Shown: one piece after another, positions 26,141-36,900 of the stretch | Position numbering within the stretch: position 1 is the first letter of the stretch | Layout of the letters: every line of letters begins with the position of its first letter | From: CANMXU01 sp052030545 | Lineage (GTDB): Bacteria > Pseudomonadota > Gammaproteobacteria > Enterobacterales > Alteromonadaceae | DNA length: 64,000 nucleotides | NCBI RefSeq assembly: GCF_052030545.1 | Contig: NZ_JBPDIH010000002.1 | Coordinates: 62,001-126,000, forward strand | Direction: 5' to 3' | Notes under the pieces: model-generated | The model's database searches: none | Told to the model about the DNA's origin: nothing | Seen by the model: only the letters and a program-made list of their open reading frames with translations | Program-made: the position numbers and the translations under genes

Positions 26141-26959
26141 ATGAACAAAGTTGCATTTATTGGTGCTGGCAACATGAACGCCGGCATTATTTCAGGGTTA
26201 GTGAGATCGGGCTTTAATGCCAACGATATTATGGTATCAAACCCATCAGCAGGAAAAAGAGAAGCACTTAAAGACTCATTAGGCATTCAAGAAACAGCAA
26301 GCAATATTGCAGCAGCAAAGTTTGCCGACACCATAGTGCTTGGCGTTAAGCCGCATTTAATTGCTGATGTGTGTCAAGAAATCGCACAGCAGCTTGATAT
26401 TAGCGACAAGTGTTTTATCTCGGTCGCTGCCGGCTGTACTATGGCGCAAATTCAAAAAGCCCTTGGCGGCAATGCCTCAGTGGTGCGAACTATGCCAAAT
26501 ACACCTTCACAGCTAGGCTTAGGTATGACCGGCATGTACGCGTCAAAAGACGTTAGCGCAGCGCAAAAAGATATGAGCGAGCAACTAATGCAAGCCGCTG
26601 GTGAAATTGTGTGGCTAGCTGAAGAACATCAAATTGACCATATTATTGCACTGTCAGGTTCTGGACCTGCTTACTTTTTCCTATTTATGGAAGCGATGGA
26701 AAAACAAGCACTCGCTTATGGTTTCTCACCAGAGATGAGCCGAAAAATTGTTCAGCAAACTGCATTAGGCGCAGCCAATATGGTGGTGCATAATAACGAA
26801 TTATCGATTGGTCAATTACGTGAAAATGTTACATCCAAAGGTGGCACAACTCAAGAGGCGCTTAGAACCTTCAATGAGGGGGGGTTGCCACAATTAGTAA
26901 CAAAAGCCATGACGGCTGCATTGGATCGCGCACAAGAAATGGCGCAAAATAACCAATAA
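26141..26959 (+). CDS. proC: Pyrroline-5-carboxylate reductase
   Basis: A 272-residue NAD(P)H-dependent enzyme that performs the last step of proline synthesis. The Rossmann motif is VAFIGAGNMNAGIISGL, and the signature RENVTSKGGTTQEALRTF is near the C-terminus. It lies 24 bp after yggS, with AGGAAAG before the ATG. Confidence 0.96.
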   Translation: MNKVAFIGAGNMNAGIISGLVRSGFNANDIMVSNPSAGKREALKDSLGIQETASNIAAAKFADTIVLGVKPHLIADVCQEIAQQLDISDKCFISVAAGCTMAQIQKALGGNASVVRTMPNTPSQLGLGMTGMYASKDVSAAQKDMSEQLMQAAGEIVWLAEEHQIDHIIALSGSGPAYFFLFMEAMEKQALAYGFSPEMSRKIVQQTALGAANMVVHNNELSIGQLRENVTSKGGTTQEALRTFNEGGLPQLVTKAMTAALDRAQEMAQNNQ

Positions 26960-26993
26960 TTGAATTTTAAAATTTATTCCATCGGAGAAAAAA

Positions 26994-27542
26994 ATGGAAG
27001 CTGTAAATTATATCCTAAAGTTTGCCTTTGACACCTTGCTAATGATCCTTATTATGCGTGTGTGGTTACAATGGGTACGTGCTGATTTTTATAATCCGTT
27101 AAGCCAATTTATCGTTAAAGTGAGTAACCCGTTAGTTACGCCAATGCGTCGTATTATTCCAGGTTTTGGCGGAATGGATTTAGCGACTATCGTACTGGCC
27201 TATATTGTTGCTACGCTTACCTTTATTGTTATCCCAGTACTTAATGGTGCTCCAATTGACTTTATTTTGTCGGCATATTTGGGTTTATTGTTTTTAATTA
27301 AACAAACCGGTATTTTATTATTTATTATTATGCTGATCATGGCGATCATGAGCTGGGTAGTACAAGGCTATAACCCAACACAAATGATCTTCCATCAATT
27401 AACTGAACCGTTTTTACGCCCGATCAAAAAAATCATCCCAAGTATTGGTGGCTTAGATTTATCGGTATTAATCGCCTTTTTACTGCTTAACGTTATTAAT
27501 ATTGTCTTGTCTAACTCTGTGCCTTATTGGCGCATCGTGTAA
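26994..27542 (+). CDS. YggT family integral membrane protein
   Basis: A 182-residue protein with two YGGT units, each beginning near a hydrophobic helix followed by NPLVTPMRRIIPGFGGMDLA or FLRPIKKIIPSIGGLDLS. About four membrane helices are visible. The family is linked to osmotic adaptation and cell-envelope organisation, but no activity is defined. It is third in the yggS-proC-yggT operon. Confidence 0.9.
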   Translation: MEAVNYILKFAFDTLLMILIMRVWLQWVRADFYNPLSQFIVKVSNPLVTPMRRIIPGFGGMDLATIVLAYIVATLTFIVIPVLNGAPIDFILSAYLGLLFLIKQTGILLFIIMLIMAIMSWVVQGYNPTQMIFHQLTEPFLRPIKKIIPSIGGLDLSVLIAFLLLNVINIVLSNSVPYWRIV

Positions 27543-27604
27543 ATTACTTAGCGTAACATTAGCTATACTTATCACTTAAGCTCAGTTTGACAAAGGAAGA
27601 ACTG

Positions 27605-28042
27605 ATGAAACAAATTTTTAAAGCTATCGCGATGATAGTCATACTAGCTGGCACTATTGGCTCTGCTAGTGCAGAAAACATGAAAAAACTCGGCTCATTT
27701 AATGTGCACTACATGGCCATTGGCGCAACATTTTTAACCCCTGAAATTGCCAGAAGTTATGGCATAGAGCGCAGCCGATATAATGGTCTTATTAACATTT
27801 CAGTTCTTGATAATACCGTTGAAAACAACCCAGCGAAACAAGTAAGAATAACTGGCACCGCCCGAAATGACTTAGGACAAATCAAACAGTTATCATTTGA
27901 CGAAGTCAAAGAAGGCCAAGCAATTTATTACTTAACGCAACTAAAATACAGTGATGAAGAAACGTATTATTTTGACTTAACCATTAGTGATGGCAAAGAA
28001 AGCCAACAATTAAAGTTTAAACAAAAATTTTACGTTGATTAA
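27605..28042 (+). CDS. DUF4426 family periplasmic protein
   Basis: About 145 residues with a Sec signal peptide (MKQIFKAIAMIVILAGTIGS, cleavage after ASA). The ATG at 27605 is chosen because AAGGAAG lies at ideal spacing; an in-frame TTG at 27587 would bury that site. The mature part matches DUF4426, found in this position (after yggT, before rdgB) in marine gammaproteobacteria. Function unknown. A strong terminator follows. Confidence 0.82.
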   Translation: MKQIFKAIAMIVILAGTIGSASAENMKKLGSFNVHYMAIGATFLTPEIARSYGIERSRYNGLINISVLDNTVENNPAKQVRITGTARNDLGQIKQLSFDEVKEGQAIYYLTQLKYSDEETYYFDLTISDGKESQQLKFKQKFYVD

Positions 28043-28071
28043 TTGGCCAATAAAGCGCCAATAAAAACCTT

Positions 28072-28098
28072 AAAAAGCACCTAACATGGTGCTTTTTT
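28072..28098 (+). terminator. Intrinsic terminator after the DUF4426 gene
   Basis: AAAAAGCACC and GGTGCTTTTT pair around TAACAT and run into TTTTTTTATT. It closes the yggS-proC-yggT-DUF4426 transcript. Confidence 0.88.
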
Positions 28099-28187
28099 TA
28101 TTGCTGAAAACACAGCTTGTATACCTATTTTTGCAAGAGTAAGGTATTATGCTGGCCCTAAAAATCAAAACCTCTAGAGACGCTATT

Positions 28188-28775
28188 ATGTCAACTATCG
28201 TGCTTGCTACAGGCAATAAAGGCAAAGTCAAAGAATTAGGTGCTTTACTTAGCGCCCACAAAATTAATGTCGTTCCGCAAAGCGACTTTAATGTTGAAGA
28301 TGCTGAAGAAACCGGCACAACATTTATTGAAAATGCCATTATTAAAGCGCGACATGCAGCAAAAATTTCAGGCCTTGCAGCCATTGCCGACGATTCAGGT
28401 TTAGAGGTCGATGCCTTAAACGGCGAGCCAGGCATATACTCTGCTCGTTATGCTGGTGAAAGTGCTAGCGACAGCGACAATATTGATAAAGTACTTGCCG
28501 CCCTAAAAGATACGCCACAAGCACAGCGCAGCGCACGTTTTCATTGTGTACTGGTTTACATGAAACACCATTTAGATCCTACGCCCATTATTTGCCACGG
28601 CGTTTGGGAAGGCAGCATTAGCAATGAAAAAATCGGAGAACACGGCTTTGGCTACGATCCGGTATTTTGGCAAGAGCAATTGCAAATGACCGCAGCGCAA
28701 TTAACGCGCGAGCAAAAAGGTCAATTAAGCCATCGTGGTAAAGCACTGCAGCAACTGTTAACACACTTTGAGTAA
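28188..28775 (+). CDS. rdgB: XTP/dITP diphosphatase (non-canonical purine NTP pyrophosphatase)
   Basis: A 195-residue Ham1-family enzyme that clears dITP, XTP and related nucleotides. The start is set at the ATG at 28188 (MSTIVLATGNKGKVKEL), which aligns with E. coli RdgB; an upstream in-frame ATG at 28149 would add 13 unrelated residues. The metal/substrate region ADDSGLEVDALNGEPGIYSA and the HGFGYDPVF motif are intact. hemW follows 6 bp later. Confidence 0.96.
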   Translation: MSTIVLATGNKGKVKELGALLSAHKINVVPQSDFNVEDAEETGTTFIENAIIKARHAAKISGLAAIADDSGLEVDALNGEPGIYSARYAGESASDSDNIDKVLAALKDTPQAQRSARFHCVLVYMKHHLDPTPIICHGVWEGSISNEKIGEHGFGYDPVFWQEQLQMTAAQLTREQKGQLSHRGKALQQLLTHFE

Positions 28776-28781
28776 TTTACC

Positions 28782-29963
28782 TTGGCAAATACTCAAATAG
28801 CTAATTCACTGTTACAGACACCACCTTTATCTTTGTACATCCATATTCCTTGGTGTGTGCAAAAATGCCCTTATTGCGATTTTAACTCCCATAGCCTGAA
28901 AGAAAAAATACCTGAGCAAGACTATGTTAACGCATTGATCGCAGATTTAGACGCAGATATTCAAAAATTTAAGTTGCAGCAGCGCCCCCTGCACAGCATT
29001 TTTATTGGTGGTGGCACGCCAAGTTTATTTTCAGCCGAGGCAATTCAGTCAATATTGTCACAAGTGCTTGCCCGATTTGTCCATGACAAAGATATTGAGA
29101 TTACCTTAGAGGCAAACCCCGGCACGGTTGAAGCGGAAAAATTTAACGGCTTTGCTAAAGCAGGTGTTACCCGTTTATCAATTGGTGTTCAAAGCTTCTC
29201 TTCAGATAAATTAATTAAGCTTGGCCGTATTCACGACAGTGAACAAGCCAAAAAAGCGGCGAAATATGCCGTCAGCAGTGGCATTAAGAGTTTTAATTTA
29301 GACCTAATGCACGGTTTACCTAAACAGTCGGTTGAACACGCATTAGATGACTTAAAAACAGCCATTTCTTTAAAACCTGATCATATCTCATGGTATCAAT
29401 TAACCATTGAACCTAATACCGCTTTTCACTCGAAACCTCCGACTTTACCGCAAGATGAAATACTGTGGGATATTCAAGACCAAGGCATGAAATTACTCAG
29501 CGATGCGGGTTATCAGCAATATGAAATTTCTGCGTATGCAAAAAGCGACAACAAACGTTGCCAACATAATTTAAATTATTGGCAATTTGGTGACTACTTA
29601 GGAATTGGTTGTGGCGCACATGGTAAGATTACCGATATAAATAGTCATAGTATTTACCGAACGGTTAAGGTTAAGCACCCTAAAGGTTATCTTGATCAAA
29701 CACGCGACTTTGTTGATCATTTAAACACAGTAACCGCTGACGAGTTACCGTTTGAATTTATGATGAACCAACTGCGCCTGCAACAAGCCTTCTCGCTTGA
29801 TGATTTTGAAAAAACGACCGGCTTAACCCGTGACGTAATTATTGAAAAGCTAAAAATTGCAGAGCAAAAAGAATTACTGCAGGCCAATCATCAAGCGAAA
29901 ACGTGGCAAGTAAGTCCGTTAGGCCATCGTTATTTAAATGATCTATTAGAGCTGTTTTTATGA
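28782..29963 (+). CDS. hemW: Radical SAM heme chaperone HemW
   Basis: A 393-residue radical SAM protein of the HemN/HemW family. The [4Fe-4S] cluster cysteines are in WCVQKCPYCDF (CxxxCxxC). HemW binds heme and inserts it into respiratory proteins, and is not itself a coproporphyrinogen oxidase. It appears to begin at TTG 28782, because no ATG occurs in frame before the conserved LYIHIPWC region. It overlaps tadA by four bases (ATGA). Confidence 0.93.
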   Translation: MANTQIANSLLQTPPLSLYIHIPWCVQKCPYCDFNSHSLKEKIPEQDYVNALIADLDADIQKFKLQQRPLHSIFIGGGTPSLFSAEAIQSILSQVLARFVHDKDIEITLEANPGTVEAEKFNGFAKAGVTRLSIGVQSFSSDKLIKLGRIHDSEQAKKAAKYAVSSGIKSFNLDLMHGLPKQSVEHALDDLKTAISLKPDHISWYQLTIEPNTAFHSKPPTLPQDEILWDIQDQGMKLLSDAGYQQYEISAYAKSDNKRCQHNLNYWQFGDYLGIGCGAHGKITDINSHSIYRTVKVKHPKGYLDQTRDFVDHLNTVTADELPFEFMMNQLRLQQAFSLDDFEKTTGLTRDVIIEKLKIAEQKELLQANHQAKTWQVSPLGHRYLNDLLELFL

Positions 29964-30454
29964 GTGATAAAGATACCCTTTTTATGCAACGGGCATTTGA
30001 ACTTGCCCAGATTGCTGAACAACATGATGAGATCCCCGTTGGCGCTGTTGTTGTCGCAGACGGGAAGATTATCGGCGAAGGTTTTAATCAATCAATCATG
30101 CTAAATGACCCTTCTGCGCATGCTGAAATGTTAGCCATTAGAGCGGCAGGAAAACACCTTGAAAACTATCGTATGCTTGACTGCACGCTGTATGTCACCT
30201 TAGAGCCCTGCCCTATGTGTGCAGGCTTATTAGTGCATAGCCGTATAAAACGTTTAGTGTATGCCAGTGCTGATTTAAAAACAGGTGCTGCCAATAGCGT
30301 ATTTAATTTAGTGGCAAATGATAAATTAAATCATCAACTCGACGTTACCAGTGGCGTTATGGCCAAGCAATGCAGCGAGCTTATTTCAGCATTTTTTAAA
30401 CGCCGCAGGGCCGAAAAAAAAGCACAAAAGAAGGCAAGTCAGTTAACAGACTAG
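29960..30454 (+). CDS. tadA: tRNA-specific adenosine deaminase
   Basis: A 164-residue zinc deaminase that converts the wobble adenosine of tRNA-Arg(ACG) to inosine. Zinc and catalytic residues lie in HAEMLAIR and PCPMCAGLLVHSRI. The ATG at 29960 overlaps the hemW stop, which implies coupled translation. The C-terminus is a basic tail (KRRRAEKKAQKKASQ). Confidence 0.95.
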   Translation: MSDKDTLFMQRAFELAQIAEQHDEIPVGAVVVADGKIIGEGFNQSIMLNDPSAHAEMLAIRAAGKHLENYRMLDCTLYVTLEPCPMCAGLLVHSRIKRLVYASADLKTGAANSVFNLVANDKLNHQLDVTSGVMAKQCSELISAFFKRRRAEKKAQKKASQLTD

Positions 30455-30601
30455 ATTAAGCGATGCTTAGGGAAAATAGTTAGCTTAAATATGGTGTAAA
30501 AGAAAGTAAAAAACGCGTCGCAGGTAACGCTGATTTCATCTATAGGGAATTGGGTTAATCTAAATTAAAAACTAAATTAATGCCTCAAAAACAACAGCGT
30601 A

Positions 30602-30751
30602 TTAACAATCTGATGCTCTACTTTCATTGGTTACGCTTTCAATCGTTAAGCTTTGAGTAAACTGCAGGTGACGACGGTTTAACATTTTAGTGTGATGTCG
30701 TTGCATTTGACGACGACGTTGTGTACTTGCAAATGATTTTTTAATTCTCAT
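30602..30751 (-). CDS. Small basic hypothetical protein (49 aa)
   Basis: A minus-strand frame too short for routine calling. It begins MRIKKSFASTQRRRQMQRHH and ends TNESRASDC, with about a third of the first 30 residues Arg, Lys or His. An AGG ribosome binding site lies about 8 bases before the ATG at 30751, and a TATACT -10-like box is at 30814-30819 (minus strand). The gene stands alone between tadA and an outer membrane protein gene. A nucleic-acid-binding or leader peptide role is possible, but no family was recognised. Confidence 0.5.
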   Translation of the reverse strand: MRIKKSFASTQRRRQMQRHHTKMLNRRHLQFTQSLTIESVTNESRASDC

Positions 30752-31000
30752 AATTTTTACCTAATTAATATCAATGATGTTGTTAAATGTTTGAACTTCA
30801 ATAGCATGTTTTAAGTATATGTAACATTTAAAACGCTTATTTGATTATTACTCAAGTTTATGACATTTAAATGACATAAATTGTAATAGTTTGTGACCTT
30901 TGTAACTTTACTAAACGCATTACAAAGCAGCGCTTAACATTTAAAAACCAAGCAAAAACAACCATTAAAGCTAACATTTTAAAATAACGAACAAATACTC
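30752..31000. other. Gap between the small basic ORF and the Omp85-like gene
   Basis: Together with 30455-30601 this leaves over 390 bases outside any recognised gene. It is very AT-rich and holds the presumed divergent promoters for the 49-aa ORF (minus) and the outer membrane protein (plus). A repeated ATGACAT motif occurs around 30859-30876. No terminator follows tadA. Confidence 0.4.
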
Positions 31001-32185
31001 ATGAAAAAAAGCCTCCTTTTCACCCTTACAGTGTTACTTAGCTGTAATGAAGTTATCGCCAATCAGTTCATTGATCCCATCGATGGCATGTTTGACGCTT
31101 CTCAGTATTTATCTGAAAACGCCTATGGTTTTCTGCCTGTGCCGATCATTATTTCTGATCCGGCTGTTGATGGCGGCTTAGGTATGATGGGTTTATTTTT
31201 CCATGAAGACGAAGCCGAAAAAGACGCCAGAATGGCATTGATGAAATCTAAAGACAGTGATGCCGGGCAACACCTACTACCGCCAAGCATTTCAGCAGGC
31301 TTTGGCGCATATACTGGTAACGATTCTTATTTTATTGGTGGCGGTCATTTGGGCTTTTTTCAACAAGGCAAGATTCGCTACATGGGCGGAGGCGGCTACG
31401 GTGATGTTAATCTTGATTTTTATGGTATTGGCGATATTGCACTGACCAAACCATTGCAATTAAATACGCAAGCCACCGTTATTTTGCAGTCGCTTAAGTT
31501 TAAACTTGGTGATAGCGCCTTTTATCTTGGCCCTAGCCAACGCTACATAAATGCTGATATCGCACCAAGCAATATTGATGACTTTCTTAATTTCATTCCG
31601 CCGTTATTACAAGAAAAATTAAGCGAATTATTACATCAAAAAGTGACCACTTCTGGGCTAGGATTCAGCATTGAATATGATACGCGCAATAACTTTTTCT
31701 CGCCAAATATTGGCTTAAAATACGAGCTCAATCATTATTGGTTTAACGAGGCGATTGGCTCTGATATTAATTATCAATTAACCGAATTTGAAGCGCTGCA
31801 TTATTTCCACATCAGTGATAAATGGTTTGGCGGCATTAAAGCTGAGCTGCAATATGCAAACAGTGACGAATTATTGCCTCCTTATGCAACTCCCACTATT
31901 TCGATGCGCGGTATTCCATCAGGGCGCTACCAAGCTAACGCCGTCGCTTTAACTGAATTTGAACTGAGTTATCAAATTAACCAACGTTGGCAAACGAATG
32001 TTTTTGCCGGCGCAGGTAAAATAAATAATGAGTTTAATTCGCTATTTTCAAGTGGTAGTAAAGTTAGTAAAGGTATCGGCTTTCGTTATTTAATTGCCAG
32101 AAGGTACGGTTTTAAAATGGGCGTCGACCTTGCAAAAGGCCCTGAAGAAAATGTCGTTTATATCCAAGCAGGCTCAGCTTGGTAG
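31001..32185 (+). CDS. Omp85/BamA-like outer membrane beta-barrel protein
   Basis: A 394-residue protein with a Sec signal peptide (MKKSLLFTLTVLLS, cleavage after VIA). It resembles the C-terminal surface-antigen (D15) barrel of the Omp85 superfamily: GLGFSIEYDTRNNFFSPNIGL, a glycine-rich strand series, and a final GVDLAKGPEENVVYIQAG. No POTRA domains are visible, since a normal BamA is about twice as long. It is probably a solitary outer membrane barrel, and its cargo or role is unknown. It is convergent with mltF. Confidence 0.78.
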   Translation: MKKSLLFTLTVLLSCNEVIANQFIDPIDGMFDASQYLSENAYGFLPVPIIISDPAVDGGLGMMGLFFHEDEAEKDARMALMKSKDSDAGQHLLPPSISAGFGAYTGNDSYFIGGGHLGFFQQGKIRYMGGGGYGDVNLDFYGIGDIALTKPLQLNTQATVILQSLKFKLGDSAFYLGPSQRYINADIAPSNIDDFLNFIPPLLQEKLSELLHQKVTTSGLGFSIEYDTRNNFFSPNIGLKYELNHYWFNEAIGSDINYQLTEFEALHYFHISDKWFGGIKAELQYANSDELLPPYATPTISMRGIPSGRYQANAVALTEFELSYQINQRWQTNVFAGAGKINNEFNSLFSSGSKVSKGIGFRYLIARRYGFKMGVDLAKGPEENVVYIQAGSAW

Positions 32186-32259
32186 CAGCCTGCTTGAATA
32201 GACTTAATTAGAACGCTTAATTAGCACCGGTTAATTGGAACACTTCATTAGTACGTGAA

Positions 32260-33801
32260 TTACTGCGTGTTATTTTCGCTATCAAGCTTGGGCTCAGATG
32301 TTTGTTCATCACCTTTAAGGTCGTTAACATTAGCCGCGAGATCTTTTTCAAGCTGGCGCTCTTGTTCTAGCTGACGACCTTGTTCCAGCAGCTGCTGCGC
32401 CGCTAATTCTGCTGCCGCCTGAGCCTTAGACTTTTCATCCATCCACGTTAAGGTATCGTAATAACGGCGAATATTTTCAACATACTTAACTGGCTCGTCG
32501 CCTCTGGCATAGCCATATTTGGTATTTTTATAATATTTTTTCTGCTTAAGTAGTGGCAATCGAGTTTTCACTTCAACCCAACGATCTGGGTCGCCACCTT
32601 GGCGCTGAGTAATAATGCGCGCATCATTTAAATGACCAAAGCCGACATTATAAGCCGCTAATGCAAACCAAGTTCGGTCAGGCGTTGGAATGCGCGCTGG
32701 CATTTTATCAATCATGCGTTTGAAGTATTTTGCGCCGCCGCGAATGCTTTGTTCAACATCTAAGCGACTTTTTATGCCCATTTGTTTCGCCGTCGACAAG
32801 GTCAACATCATCATACCTCGCACCCCAGTATATGAGCGAGCATGCGGTTCCCAATGCGATTCTTGATAACTAATGGCAGCAAGTAAACGCCAATCAATTT
32901 CTTGACTGTGCTTTTCAAAATACCCTTGGTATTTAGGTAGCTTCTTTTCTATTGCTTGAATAAATAAACGGGTATCAACGTAATTGAATTTTTCAACGTG
33001 ACCGTAATATTTATCGTCTAAGGTTAACAAAGTGCCGTCGTGATGCACCTTACCAAAAAATTCAACTAAGCTCGCCAGTAAGGTATCGTCACCGTCTTTT
33101 TTTAAAGCCCAAGCAATTGGTTCAGGGGATTGAATGGTAAAGCCGATACTAATTTCAGGATAATAACGACGTTGAATAGCTAAGGTATTACTGTCGATTA
33201 CTGTGTAGTCAATTTCATCCGCTAAGACACTAATGAGCAGCTCTTCACTGTCATAGTCGGCAGTTTCTTGCCAGTTAAGCTCGTTATTGATTTTTTGTAA
33301 TTTTTCTAGATTTTCAACATGACTTGAATTAGCCGTTACCATCAAGCTACCCGTGAGATCGGTCACTTGCCTAGGTCGCACTTTGCCTTGTTTGAAAACC
33401 AGCTTTTGACTAATTTCATCGTAACTTGGCGCAAAATCAAATTGCGCTAAACGATTTGGTGTAACCGCCAAACCCGCAGCAAGCAGGTCGACTTGTCCGT
33501 TATTTAATTTTTCAAATAAGTCTTCAAGGTTATAACTAGGGACTATTTTTAACTCGACGCCAAGACTGTCGGCAAATTTTTTAGCTAGCTCATATTCAAA
33601 GCCAGCGGGCCCCTCGGCTGCAATATAATAATTGTTGGGGCCAAATATTGTGCCCACTTGCACATATCCGCGGTCGACAATTCGCTGCAAATGCGTACGA
33701 GTATCTTGCTGCTCGCAAGAAAGGAGCATAAAGGAAACTAGGAAAATTAACCCTTTCAAAAGGTTTATTTTTTTGAGCAATTTATTTTTTATCTTGGTCA
33801 T
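32260..33801 (-). CDS. mltF: Membrane-bound lytic murein transglycosylase F
   Basis: A 513-residue lipoprotein (lipobox FMLLSC) with an N-terminal solute-binding-protein-like domain (GYVQVGTIFGPNNYYIA) and a C-terminal SLT domain. The catalytic glutamate is in SYQESHWEPHARS. It cleaves glycan strands to anhydromuropeptides at the outer membrane inner face. A Gln/Glu-rich tail follows the SLT domain. It is divergent from purL, as in E. coli. Confidence 0.95.
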   Translation of the reverse strand: MTKIKNKLLKKINLLKGLIFLVSFMLLSCEQQDTRTHLQRIVDRGYVQVGTIFGPNNYYIAAEGPAGFEYELAKKFADSLGVELKIVPSYNLEDLFEKLNNGQVDLLAAGLAVTPNRLAQFDFAPSYDEISQKLVFKQGKVRPRQVTDLTGSLMVTANSSHVENLEKLQKINNELNWQETADYDSEELLISVLADEIDYTVIDSNTLAIQRRYYPEISIGFTIQSPEPIAWALKKDGDDTLLASLVEFFGKVHHDGTLLTLDDKYYGHVEKFNYVDTRLFIQAIEKKLPKYQGYFEKHSQEIDWRLLAAISYQESHWEPHARSYTGVRGMMMLTLSTAKQMGIKSRLDVEQSIRGGAKYFKRMIDKMPARIPTPDRTWFALAAYNVGFGHLNDARIITQRQGGDPDRWVEVKTRLPLLKQKKYYKNTKYGYARGDEPVKYVENIRRYYDTLTWMDEKSKAQAAAELAAQQLLEQGRQLEQERQLEKDLAANVNDLKGDEQTSEPKLDSENNTQ

Positions 33802-33888
33802 AGATTATCATTGTGGCGTGAATTAGATTTTTCATAAAGTCTTTTTTGTTTTTTGTGACAATAATCATTCGCAGAATGGTTTTATTCC

Positions 33889-33917
33889 TTATCAAAGCTA
33901 ATCATTTCAACTATAAT
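33889..33917 (+). promoter_or_regulatory. Sigma-70 promoter of purL
   Basis: TTATCA (33889-33894) and a perfect TATAAT (33912-33917) are separated by 17 bp, about 57 bp upstream of the purL ATG. A clear PurR operator palindrome was not identified nearby. Confidence 0.7.
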
Positions 33918-33973
33918 ACGCGCGATTTTTATCCTTAATAATCCACAACTAATTTAACCCGGTGAAATAGACT

Positions 33974-36900
33974 ATGTCGATGTTAATGAAAACCCTTCGT
34001 GGCGCGCCAGCACTTTCTGAATTTAGAGTAAAAAAATTACTTGCTCAATGTGCTCAACTGCAGCTACCTGTTACAGATATTTATGCTGAATATGCGCACT
34101 TTGCTCATCTTTCTGCAGAGCTTAGCCAAGAAGAGTTTCAAGTTTTACAGCAACTGCTTAAGTATGGCCCAACCATTGAAGAACACGAACCTGTAGGTCA
34201 GTTTTTATTAGTAACTCCTCGCCCTGGTACTATTTCACCTTGGTCTTCTAAATCAACGGATATCGCGCATAACTGTGGATTATCAAGCGTTGTTCGTTTA
34301 GAGCGTGGTTTAGCCTATTACATTACAGGCGATACGTTAACAGCTGAGCAACAAGTACAATTAAATAGCTTATTGCACGATCGCATGATGGAAACAGTAT
34401 TTACTGAAATGAATCAAGCGACATCGTTATTTGCCAGTGCTGAACCAGGCAAGTTAACCATTATTGATATTGAAAAAGGCGGCAAACAAGCATTAATTGA
34501 TGCCAACAGCGACTTAGGTTTAGCGCTTGCTGATGATGAAGTTAATTACCTATTTGAAAACTTCACTAAGCTTGGCCGTAACCCGCACGATATTGAGCTT
34601 TACATGTTTGCCCAAGCAAACTCTGAGCATTGTCGTCATAAAATTTTCAATGCTGACTGGACTATTGATGGCGTAAAACAGCCAAAATCACTATTTAAAA
34701 TGATCCGCAATACCCACGAAGTGAACAGCGATTACGTACTAAGCGCTTATAAAGATAACGCTGCGGTAATGGTAGGTAATAAAGGCGGTCGTTTCTTTGC
34801 TAACCCAGAAACCAACGAATACAGCTACAACCACGAAGACATTCAAATTCTAATGAAGGTTGAAACTCATAACCATCCTACGGCAATTTCACCTTACCCA
34901 GGTGCTGCAACAGGCAGCGGTGGTGAAATTCGTGATGAAGGCGCAACCGGTATTGGTTCAAAACCAAAAGCAGGTTTAGTGGGTTTCTCTGTATCAAACT
35001 TACGTATTCCAAATTTTGAACAACCTTGGGAAACTGATTTTGGCAAACCGTCACGTATTGTGTCAGCCCTAGATATTATGATCGAAGGCCCATTAGGCGG
35101 CGCGGCATTTAACAACGAATTTGGTCGCCCAGCGATTTTAGGTTATTTCCGTACTTTTGAGGAAGAAGTGAATTCTTTCAACGGCACTGAAGTTCGTGGT
35201 TACCACAAGCCGATTATGCTTGCTGGTGGTTTAGGTAACATTCGTGACGAGCACGTGCAAAAAGGTGACATTGTTGTTGGCGCAAACTTAATTGCCTTAG
35301 GTGGCCCAGCAATGAACATTGGTTTAGGCGGCGGCGCTGCGTCAAGTATGGCTTCTGGTCAGTCTGCTGAAAACTTAGACTTTGCTTCAGTACAACGTGA
35401 AAACCCAGAAATGGAACGTCGTTGTCAGGAAGTTATCGATAAATGTTGGCAGTTAGGCGATGCTAACCCAATTCTATTTATTCATGATGTTGGCGCAGGT
35501 GGTTTATCAAATGCCTTCCCTGAGCTTGTATCAGACGGCGGCCGTGGCGGCGTATTTGAACTTCGCAACGTACCAAATGATGAGCGCAGCATGGCGCCTC
35601 ATGAAATTTGGTGTAACGAGTCACAAGAACGTTATGTATTAGCGGTTTCTGACGAGCAGCTTGCACAATTCACCGCAATTTGTCAGCGTGAACGCGCACC
35701 ATTTGCTGTTGTTGGCCGTGCCACCGAAGAAGAACATTTAACCGTGACTGATGAACACTTTAAAGGTGACTCAGTAAACGATACGCCAATTGATTTACCA
35801 CTTGACGTATTATTAGGTAAAACACCAAAAATTATTAAAGACGTTAAATCAGTTGCCCCTGCCGGTGATGAATTAGCACTTGAAAATGTATCTTTAGCAG
35901 AAGCGGCAGACAGAATTTTAAGCTTGCCAACCGTTGCTGAAAAAACGTTCCTTATTACCATTGGCGATCGCTCAGTAACCGGTATGGTTAATCGCGACCA
36001 AATGGTTGGTCCTTGGCAAGTACCAGTAGCAGATTGCGGCGTAACAGCTTCTGCCCTTGACTCTTACCACGGCGAAGCCATGTCGTTAGGTGAACGCACG
36101 CCAGTTGCTTTATTAAACTTTGGCGCATCAGCGCGTTTAGCGGTGGCTGAGTCATTAACGAATATTGCCGGTACAGATATTGGTGATTTGAATCGCATCA
36201 AGCTTTCGGCTAACTGGATGTCGCCAGCCGGTCACCCAGGTGAAGACGCAGGTTTATACGAAGCAGTAAAAGCCATTGGTGAAGAACTTTGTCCTGCGCT
36301 TGGTTTAACCATTCCTGTAGGCAAAGATTCAATGTCGATGAAAACCCAATGGCAAGAAAATGGTGAAGAAAAATCTGTAACTTCTCCTATGTCATTAATC
36401 ATTACCGCCTTTGGCGCCGTTGAAGATATTCGTAAAACCGTAACTCCTCAATTAAGAACAGATTTAGGCGATACCCGCATTGTTGCTATCGACTTATCAA
36501 AAGGTAAAAACCGCTTAGGTGGCTCTTGTTTAGCGCAAGTTTACAAGCAGCTTGGCACACAAACGCCAGACGTTGACAGCCCAGAAATTTTGAAAGGTTT
36601 CTTCAACGCGATGCAAACCTTGGTTCGCGATGAAAAACTTATCGCCTATCATGACCGTTCAGACGGTGGTTTATTCACCTCAATCGTGGAAATGGCCTTT
36701 GCTGGTCACACAGGTGTTGATGTTGATTTATCTAAGCTAAGCGGTGACAACCTATCGGTGCTATTTAATGAAGAGCTAGGTGCGGTCATTCAAATTAAAG
36801 AGTCTGACGTTGACGCGATTCACGCTATTTTTGATGAGCACGGCATTTCTGAGTGTTGTACTGATGTTGCCCGTTTAAATAACGAAGACACTATTCGCTT

